Of a stretch of 37,089 nt of DNA, positions 32,401 through 37,089 are shown in pieces (position 1 is the stretch's first letter; the number at the start of each line of letters is the position of its first letter). Origin of the DNA: an uncultured Clostridia bacterium (GTDB taxonomy: Bacteria; Bacillota; Clostridia; Christensenellales; Borkfalkiaceae); the NCBI GenBank assembly GCA_947598205.1, contig CANQFB010000014.1, forward strand, positions 1 to 37,089, written 5' to 3'. The notes under the pieces are model-generated. The model ran no database searches, was not told the origin of the DNA, and saw nothing but the letters and a program-made list of their open reading frames with translations. Position numbers and translations under genes: made by a program.

Positions 32401-33773
32401 AAGGTCACAACAGCGGCTGTCTTGATCCATTTCGCTTTGAGGGTGAAAGATGACCACACCGTATCGTGAGAGAAATCCCACACATTGTCTTCGTTGGCCG
32501 GCGTATAGGGGGCATACCATCCGTCGAAGGTATAACCCACGCGGATCGGGTCATCGATCCTTGAAACATATCCCCTGTATTGCGTCGTGGATATTTCTTT
32601 TTTATTGTCATATCCGAAATCAAACGTTATTTGCACATCATCTTTTTTTGCCCAGCGGATATAGACATCATTTTGCTCTTTTTCAAAACGGAAAGGGACG
32701 GGGTAGATGTTTTCGGCGGTAAACTCCCGCGTCTTATAATATCCCGTCGCTTCATAACCCGCTTTACGGGGGGCATATCCGTCTGTTTGGAAAGGATACG
32801 GCGTATTGGCGTTAAGAGTCGCGATGGGTAATTCTTGATGAAGAAGCCCATACATTACGGTATCCTTTTCCCCATTTTCGGGATGCACCATGAGCTGTGC
32901 ATAAGTTTGATTGCTTCGGACTTCTATATATACAGCGTTGAGGGTGATCTCATCGTAATCGGTATCATAGAGCGGGAACAACACCGCCGTCGATATGTTG
33001 TACTCATATACGGAGGAAAACGTCCAATAGGAAAATCGCAATGTATGCGCGTTTCCATCCTCATCTTGATACGTGATATCCTTGGGATTTTCCGGTTGTT
33101 CAAATTTAGAGCCACGTTCTATTTCCATAGGCGGAAGGATATCCTGCGAATAATCAATGAGTTTATCGCCGCTTGCTCCAACGACCTTCCCGTCGACGAT
33201 CATGTCTCCGTTTGTCGTGAAAGAACCCGCTTCAGGTACGATCCGAAATTTTACCTCTGTCTTGTTTACGGAAGTCCATTTTGCGTAAAAGGTGACGTCT
33301 TTCGTGACGGTATATGGAAAGCTCGCCTCATGCGAACATCCTACATCGGTAAACCAGCCGCCGAAACGATATCCGTTCTTTTTCGGTTCCTGCGGCGCAG
33401 AGATCGTCTTTTCGGCCTCGCATGTCGTAAAGGCAACGATCGGATAGCCGCCGTTAACATCAAATTGCACGGCGCAGGGTTCTCCGGGCTCTCCCCCTCC
33501 TTGTTCGCCGCCGGGCGTGACAGGCTTTTTTGCACCGCAGATGCAGTCGCCCTTTGTGAAGTCGTGGGGCGCGCGGGTCGTCTCGTCGATGTTGGACTTG
33601 TCTGTGCCGTGTTCATCGCAATACTTCCAGTGTTGCGTCTCGTCGTAGTCCCACGCATCGTAGGTATGGTTGTGTGCGACAGGATCTTTTGCCTTTGCGC
33701 AAGCTCCAAGACCGAGCGCAAAGCAAAGCGCGCTTGCAATGGCAAGCAAAATGAGCCAATAGTGTTTCTTCAT
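29442..33773 (-). CDS. Large LRR (BspA-like) surface lipoprotein with InlB-type repeats
   Basis: 1443 residues. A lipoprotein signal with lipobox LGAC (Cys25) is followed by a His/Cys-rich segment (HNHTYDAWDYDETQHWKYCD, ending CICGAKKP). Several InlB/Flg_new-type repeats come next (patterns GYRFGGWFTD...FYAKW, GYTFDGWYAP...LKAKW, YNFLGWYLDE...LYAKW). Most of the remainder consists of degenerate BspA/LRR_5 repeats (CTNLTEIVLPETI, CTSLTRIVLPNGL). The C-terminal tail WWHFDETGKAVEWVKIGT matches the protein at 3-725. The ATG at 33773 is chosen over an open frame upstream to 33968: GGAGG precedes it and the upstream part is a folded leader. A surface binding role is likely. The gene is AT-richer than its neighbours. 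Confidence 0.92.
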   Translation of the reverse strand: MKKHYWLILLAIASALCFALGLGACAKAKDPVAHNHTYDAWDYDETQHWKYCDEHGTDKSNIDETTRAPHDFTKGDCICGAKKPVTPGGEQGGGEPGEPCAVQFDVNGGYPIVAFTTCEAEKTISAPQEPKKNGYRFGGWFTDVGCSHEASFPYTVTKDVTFYAKWTSVNKTEVKFRIVPEAGSFTTNGDMIVDGKVVGASGDKLIDYSQDILPPMEIERGSKFEQPENPKDITYQDEDGNAHTLRFSYWTFSSVYEYNISTAVLFPLYDTDYDEITLNAVYIEVRSNQTYAQLMVHPENGEKDTVMYGLLHQELPIATLNANTPYPFQTDGYAPRKAGYEATGYYKTREFTAENIYPVPFRFEKEQNDVYIRWAKKDDVQITFDFGYDNKKEISTTQYRGYVSRIDDPIRVGYTFDGWYAPYTPANEDNVWDFSHDTVWSSFTLKAKWIKTAAVVTFDSLGGEARNPIAVQKGSVINSLPLVEREEDGGNTVYNFLGWYLDEEGSRPALSGTGLTVNDDITLYAKWSDKIDISKLELRMISSGYTVSVKKGAEKELQGVVLLPTRYKGKEVMRVDNSGFAGCTNLTEIVLPETIYAIFSEAFKDCTSLTRIVLPNGLEQIAAGAFENCTELENINFPTGDGFAYIQADIFATCPKMLAKLTKDVWNGVSVFYWEKACLGVGYGTEDKNGDGKAGVWDVTDLTDYTVKEGTTVVASGAFYYCSKLTSLTFSDSVMWASESVFPTDFIYNGRGGCVLTELHLSASYRYSQLAPNYPANLETLTIPASNPYFEVVDGCLVYKPEKILVASVVSASKIPDGIVIIGEESFRNKQLDTVEIPETVTTIRTHAFDEGAYTSIIIPDNVGILDAYAFTKCSNLQSLTLGAKAPLMETAFFTNIHSYDLANIEISAVNENMICISSIVYNRRDGDMIYGAPAYVGPFTPWEKATRIKSSVLGGHYTEFWLPDNIEEVEDSLIAALEVDKLILGKRWGSSEDTFEKLFGNNRGGRISMNLCKEIQIYDDGDMVVKDGAVYNKDVSRLLFVESGTENLVIPDTVTSVAGSVEAYNVRELTVGAGISFDEFIKFIYGYESSSTVSSGCGAAFYPEKITVSEQNAEISSFRNVVYSKDRTSLVYIPAKFDGDLILPKEMTSIHNLFSLMTSSYGNGIIYDEEWDEFYLDPSFVHIHTLSVEKDSQLKTIGAFTFAPASVYYPTSWFGELDWSDGLDLRDGKDGDEAVKFVPDWTVDAQLAGITFQIDKIDLSNATNLKEIHGKAFFGLETLREVILPDSITSYGWLVFGVDEWRGEESALESITGGNFANAEFWYDFINDYTKLCDENGFFIVDGVLLGYRPKGAPTEIVLPEGVTSIREGVFKSCSSLEKIYYSGTQEDWDKMQIGADNSYLTSAIRYYFSLTKPSEEQWTEWDHWWHFDETGKAVEWVKIGT

Positions 33774-33845
33774 GGGAGTACCTCCAAAAAAATTTTTTCG
33801 AGAGAAGATCCGCTCGGCCCCTGCGTGGCCTCGGGATGAGGGCGA

Positions 33846-33987
33846 ATAAAAGAAAAAGACGCCCCAATACGGGACGCCGCAGAGAGTATCCCATATTGTT
33901 GCTACACAAATGAATCTGCAATACGGCAGAATAGGATACACCCCTACCAGGTTGTAACCGTATTGCAAAAATATTCATTTGTGTAGC
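33846..33987 (-). ncRNA. Structured leader with terminator, candidate attenuator of the LRR gene
   Basis: Read on the minus strand from the predicted transcription start near 33987. An outer 15-bp stem, GCTACACAAATGAAT (33987-33973) with its complement (33915-33901), encloses an inner 10-bp stem, TGCAATACGG (33967-33958) with CCGTATTGCA (33926-33917). A 31-base loop within it can form a small GTAGG/CCTAT hairpin. Twenty-two bases later an 8-bp terminator stem, GGCGTCCC with GGGGCGTC (33878-33871, 33865-33858), is followed by TTTTTCTTTT. The arm CAATACGG (33965-33958) could instead pair with CCGTATTG (33872-33865) inside the terminator, an antiterminator arrangement. It matches no riboswitch class that I recognise. 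Confidence 0.65.
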
Positions 33988-33993
33988 GAATTC

Positions 33994-34022
33994 AGTATAG
34001 CACAACGGAAAAATTTTTACAA
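33994..34022 (-). promoter_or_regulatory. Promoter of the large LRR gene
   Basis: On the minus strand TTGTAA (34022-34017), a 17-bp spacer and TATACT (33999-33994). The expected start, about 33987, is the first base of the leader's outer stem. Confidence 0.65.
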
Positions 34023-34062
34023 GGATTTCGGGAAATGTATTAAGGATTTCGGGAAATGTATT
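34021..34062. repeat. Two exact 21-bp direct repeats next to the LRR promoter
   Basis: The 21-bp sequence AAGGATTTCGGGAAATGTAT plus T occurs at 34021-34041 and again at 34042-34062. On the minus strand each copy contains ACATTTCCC, so two such 9-mers are spaced 21 bp apart, just upstream of and touching the -35 box. The arrangement resembles sites for LytTR-type response regulators. Confidence 0.75.
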
Positions 34063-34142
34063 TTTGAATGTTATCGCTATTCCGCACGACGGGCGCACAT
34101 GAAACTCACACACAAAAAGTGCAACTATTTTTCCTTTTCCAC

Positions 34143-34170
34143 TTGATTTTTGCCGATTTTGTTGTATAAT
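34143..34170 (+). promoter_or_regulatory. Promoter of the EF-G-like gene
   Basis: TTGATT (34143-34148), a 16-bp spacer and a perfect TATAAT (34165-34170). The leader is about 50 bases with AAGGGG before the ATG at 34228. Confidence 0.7.
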
Positions 34171-34227
34171 GAGACTATGCGGGTTTTTGTTTTCCCGCGC
34201 AAACCATTCAACAAGGGGTACTTTTTT

Positions 34228-36273
34228 ATGGGTTCAGCCAAAAACATCCGTAATCTCGCGATCGTCGGGCACAGCGGCGAGGGCAAAACCACCCTTCTCG
34301 AAGCCATGCTCTATAACGCGGGCGTCATCGAGCGTATGGGCAAGATCGAGAGCGGCAACACCGTCTCCGACTTCGACGAGCAGGAGATCGCAAGGAAGAC
34401 TTCCATCTCCCTCGCGCTCGCATATTTTAATTGGAACGGCGTAAAGATCAATCTTCTCGACGTCCCCGGGTTCTATGATTTTGAAGGGGAATTCGATTCC
34501 GCCATGCGTGCCGCGGGCGCGGCGCTCATCGTGGCGGGTGCGGGCGGGGCCGTCACCGTAGGCGCGGAAAAGGCCGTCGGGTACTGCCTCAAGGAGAAGA
34601 AGCCCAGCGTCATCTTCATCAACGGCATGGACAAAGAGAACGCCGATTATCCCGGCACCGTGCGGGCCTTCCAAGAACAGTATAAGGGCAAGATCGCTCC
34701 CATCCAGATCCCCATCATGGACGGGAACAAGATGACGGGATATGTGAACGTCATCACGGGCAAGGCGTTTTCCTTCGGGGCGAAAGGGCCCGAAGAGATC
34801 CCCGTTCCCGCCGCATACCAAGGCGAGCTCGAGGAGATGCAGGCCGTCCTTCAGGAGGCCGCCGCGGAGAACGACGAAGCCCTTCTCGATAAATATTTTG
34901 AAGAGGGCACGCTCTCTCCCGAAGACACGGCGGCAGGCATCCGCAAGGGCATCCTCTCCATCGGCGTCATCCCCGTCATCGCGGGCAGTGCGCTCATCAA
35001 CAAGGGCGTCATCAACCTCATGGACGCCATCGTGGAATACGTCCCTCAAGCCGCCGAGCGCGGTCTCAAGGCGACCGACCTCAAGACGAACGGGGAGACG
35101 GAGATCGCCTGCGACGAAAACGCTCCCTTCGCGGCGCAGGTCTTCAAGACGGCCGTGGATAACTTCGTCGGCAAACTCAACTATCTTCGCGTCAACCGCG
35201 GCGTATTGAAGACGGGGGTCGACGTCTACAATCCCAACAGCGATACGACGGAGCGCATCAACTCCCTCTATGTCGTGCGCGGGAAGAAGTTAGAGCCCGT
35301 CACATCGCTCTCTGCGGGCGATCTCGGCGCCGTGGCGAAACTCACCGCGACGGGCACGGGCGATACCCTCTGCGATCCCGCAAATCCCGTGAAATTCGCC
35401 CCCATCGACTTCCCCGAACCCGTCCTCTCCATGGCCGTCAACGCGACGGTGCGCGGCACCGAGGATAAGGTGTTCGGCGGGCTCGCGCGCCTCGCCGAGG
35501 AAGACCGTTCCTTTGAGGTCCGCAAGAATACCGAGACGGGCGAGACGCTCGTGTGCGGGCAGGGCGAAGTCCAGCTCGAGATCATAAAGAAGAAGCTCAA
35601 GGCCAAGTTCGGCGCCGACGCCGAATTCACCACCCCCACCGTCGCCTACCGCGAATCCATCACGGGCAAGGCAGAGGCGGAAGGCAAGCACAAGAAACAG
35701 ACGGGCGGCGCGGGGCAGTTCGGCGTCGTAAATATCCGCTATGAACCGGGCGCAGCGGACGGCGTATTTGAATTCGTGGATGCGGTCGTCGGCGGCGCCG
35801 TGCCCAACAACTTCATTCCCGCCGTCGAAAAAGGTCTCCGCGAGGCCATCAAGAAGGGCGTGCTCGCAGGCTATCCCATGGTCAATTTGAAGGCCACCCT
35901 CTTCGACGGGAAGTATCACCCCGTCGATAGTAAGGAAGTTGCCTTCGTCTCGGCCGCAAAGCTCTCGTATGAAGACGGTATCCGCCGCGCAAGGCCCGTC
36001 ATTTTGGAGCCCATCTGCTCGATGAAGATCACCGTGCCCGAACAGTACGTCGGCGACATCATGGGCGATCTCAACAAGCGCCGCGGCCGCATCATCGGCA
36101 TGGACACCGTCGAAGGGTTGCAGGTCATCACGGCCGAAGCGCCCGAGGGCGAGATCCTCACCTACGCCACGAGTTTGCGCTCCATGACGCAGGGAAGAGG
36201 CCGCTTCTCCAAGGAGTTCGCCCGCTACGAACAAGCTCCCGAGATGATCTTGCAAAACATCGTCAAAAAATAA
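34228..36273 (+). CDS. Elongation factor G-like GTPase (EF-G2 type)
   Basis: 681 residues with the domain order of EF-G: G domain, domain II (about 300-390), domain III, domain IV and domain V. G1 is GHSGEGKTT (14-22). G3 reads DVPGF (78-82), where translocating EF-G has DTPGH with the catalytic His. G4 reads NGMD (132-135) instead of NKMD. Domain IV and V marks are present (KKQTGGAGQFGVV; QYVGDIMGDLNKRRGRI). The combination fits the EF-G-like bacterial subfamily (for example mycobacterial FusA2) rather than the main fusA. Role is uncertain: possibly ribosome-related GTPase. The frame is open upstream to 34150, but the ATG at 34228 has AAGGGG and follows the promoter. Confidence 0.88.
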   Translation: MGSAKNIRNLAIVGHSGEGKTTLLEAMLYNAGVIERMGKIESGNTVSDFDEQEIARKTSISLALAYFNWNGVKINLLDVPGFYDFEGEFDSAMRAAGAALIVAGAGGAVTVGAEKAVGYCLKEKKPSVIFINGMDKENADYPGTVRAFQEQYKGKIAPIQIPIMDGNKMTGYVNVITGKAFSFGAKGPEEIPVPAAYQGELEEMQAVLQEAAAENDEALLDKYFEEGTLSPEDTAAGIRKGILSIGVIPVIAGSALINKGVINLMDAIVEYVPQAAERGLKATDLKTNGETEIACDENAPFAAQVFKTAVDNFVGKLNYLRVNRGVLKTGVDVYNPNSDTTERINSLYVVRGKKLEPVTSLSAGDLGAVAKLTATGTGDTLCDPANPVKFAPIDFPEPVLSMAVNATVRGTEDKVFGGLARLAEEDRSFEVRKNTETGETLVCGQGEVQLEIIKKKLKAKFGADAEFTTPTVAYRESITGKAEAEGKHKKQTGGAGQFGVVNIRYEPGAADGVFEFVDAVVGGAVPNNFIPAVEKGLREAIKKGVLAGYPMVNLKATLFDGKYHPVDSKEVAFVSAAKLSYEDGIRRARPVILEPICSMKITVPEQYVGDIMGDLNKRRGRIIGMDTVEGLQVITAEAPEGEILTYATSLRSMTQGRGRFSKEFARYEQAPEMILQNIVKK

Positions 36274-36292
36274 AATCTTCTTTATTGTAAGG

Positions 36293-36320
36293 CTCCCGCC
36301 CCTGCGGCGGGGGTCTTTTT
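36293..36320 (+). terminator. Terminator after the EF-G-like gene
   Basis: CCCGCC (36295-36300) pairs with GGCGGG (36306-36311), followed by GTCTTTTT. About 130 bp of unremarkable sequence follow before the next promoter. Confidence 0.8.
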
Positions 36321-36453
36321 ATGCAGAAATTTCCGTCCGCCGCTCCCCTCGTTTTTTCCGCCGCCCGAAAGCTCCTTTCCCCGCCGAAGGGCCCTTCCGC
36401 ATAATAAAAATGAAAAAAATTATCATTTTGACAAAAATTCACTTTCAATTTAC

Positions 36454-36482
36454 TTGACAGAGGAAGGATTTTCCGTTAAACT
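36454..36482 (+). promoter_or_regulatory. Promoter of the repeat lipoprotein
   Basis: A perfect TTGACA (36454-36459), a 17-bp spacer and TAAACT (36477-36482). A second TTGACA lies 26 bp upstream (36428-36433) without a good -10. The leader of about 65 bases is AT-rich and contains AATATTTGTAA and AATATTGTAAA. Confidence 0.7.
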
Positions 36483-36553
36483 AAAAACTAATATTTGTAA
36501 TACTCTATGAATATTGTAAAAAGAAAAATAAATATATACAAGGAGAATGCAAA

Positions 36554-37089
36554 ATGAAGAGGAAATCATGGATCACCGTTTTGGCCGCATGTCTTTTCAT
36601 CGCCCTCCTCGCGCTCCTCGGAGCTTGCGGCGAGAGCAAGCCGAAAAGGTATCGCGTGACTGCGGAAAGCGGCGAAGGTTACACCGTGAGCGGCCTCGCC
36701 CAAGATGGCTACGAAGAGGGGGCGCAGGTCTCCTTCACCGTGACCGTGACCGACGAGACAAAAGAGATCGACGCCGTGACCTCGGCGGACGTCGCCGTTG
36801 CAGACAAGGGTGAAGGCGCCTACGGCTTCACCATGCCCGCGAAGGACGTTACGGTCTCTGTAACGCTCAAAGACAGATCCATTACACCCCCCCCCATCAA
36901 ATATCTCGTCACGGTGGCTTCAGGCGAAGGATACACCGTAGAAGGGCTCACGGCGGAGGGGTACGAGGAGGGCGCGCAGGTGTCCTTCTCCGTAGTCGTA
37001 ACGGATGAGACAAAGGAGATCGAGAGCGTCGCTTCCGCCGACGTCACCGTCGAAGACAAGGGCGAAGGCGTTTACGGTTTCACCATGCC
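36554..37089 (+). CDS. Lipoprotein with tandem 84-residue repeats, 5' part only
   Basis: The frame runs off the window end, so only 178 codons are seen. A lipoprotein signal with lipobox LGAC (Cys25) is followed by two repeats that begin YRVTAESGEGYTV and YLVTVASGEGYTV, 252 bp (84 codons) apart. Each repeat continues with GYEEGAQVSF, TDETKEI and a GFTMP strand. The pattern resembles bacterial surface repeats of the InlB/beta-sandwich kind, but I cannot name the family. The two repeats are joined by a short linker coded by a run of nine C (36887-36895). AAGGAG at 36540-36545 supports the start. Confidence 0.85.
   Translation, partial: MKRKSWITVLAACLFIALLALLGACGESKPKRYRVTAESGEGYTVSGLAQDGYEEGAQVSFTVTVTDETKEIDAVTSADVAVADKGEGAYGFTMPAKDVTVSVTLKDRSITPPPIKYLVTVASGEGYTVEGLTAEGYEEGAQVSFSVVVTDETKEIESVASADVTVEDKGEGVYGFTM

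Noticed and set aside
33774..33968. A 65-residue N-terminal extension of the large LRR protein
   Set aside because: It would be coded by the folded leader and terminator; the lipoprotein signal starts at the 33773 ATG with GGAGG in front.
33901..33987. Invertible promoter flanked by inverted repeats, as in phase-variable surface loci
   Set aside because: The promoter (33994-34022) lies outside the inverted repeats, which begin at the predicted transcription start; no invertase gene is near. A folded RNA leader explains the pattern better.
33846..33987. T-box or other known riboswitch
   Set aside because: No T-box AGGGTGGNACCGCG motif and no conserved core of TPP, SAM, purine, c-di-GMP or cobalamin elements could be seen by eye; a profile search would settle it.

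Overview
The window looks like chromosome from a GC-rich, spore-forming member of the Clostridia (Bacillota), plausibly a gut Christensenellales-type organism. The spore evidence is a gerA-gerB-gerC germinant receptor operon, sleB-ypeB and spoIIR. Consistent with this are a Gram-positive-type grpE-dnaK-dnaJ cluster, a yybP-ykoY manganese riboswitch on mntP, and lipoproteins and BspA-type surface proteins with InlB-like repeats. The genus is inferred only from overall character. No phage, plasmid, CRISPR array or complete insertion sequence is visible.

Layout. 1-725: 3' end of a BspA-like leucine-rich-repeat (LRR) surface protein, convergent with the heat-shock cluster grpE-dnaK-dnaJ (910-4796, minus). 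4900-6330: a PRTase-like protein and an unknown membrane protein. 6343-10125: germinant receptor operon behind a sigma-G-like promoter. 10124-14460: ZIP metal transporter, a beta-helix lipoprotein of the Cthe_2159/DUF4353 type, a small zinc-ribbon membrane protein and a DUF697 membrane protein. 14515-17217 (minus): sleB-ypeB cortex-lysis pair. 17316-21791 (minus): CaCA antiporter plus a heterodimeric ABC exporter. 21800-22298: repeat-filled intergenic stretch. 22299-23081: riboswitch-controlled mntP. 23078-26500 (minus): trmL, a secreted LRR-like protein, a cardiolipin synthase and a small unknown protein. 26573-27147: spoIIR behind a sigma-F-like promoter. 27193-28931 (minus): mnmA and a YjbR-family gene. 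29208-29284: tRNA-Arg(CCG). 29442-34062: a 1443-residue LRR lipoprotein with an elaborate control region. 34143-36320: an EF-G-like GTPase. 36454-end: the start of a lipoprotein built of 84-residue repeats.

How it fits together. Three units serve sporulation and germination: SpoIIR signals from forespore to mother cell, the Ger receptor senses germinants, and SleB with YpeB degrades cortex. Their promoters resemble sigma-F or sigma-G sites. The surface-protein loci are the accessory part. They are richer in AT than their neighbours, carry internal repeats, share a C-terminal tail, and show features expected of variable or conditionally expressed genes: identical tandem 69-bp repeats, a C9 tract, twin 21-bp repeats next to a promoter, and a folded leader with a terminator.

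Most noteworthy are the candidate transcription attenuator in the leader of the big LRR gene, the very basic 205-residue N-terminal extension of YpeB, two promoters placed so that transcription should begin at the start codon (trmL and the zinc-ribbon gene), and a family of about 150-bp intergenic elements with GCGTCATYCTGAG-like inverted ends.
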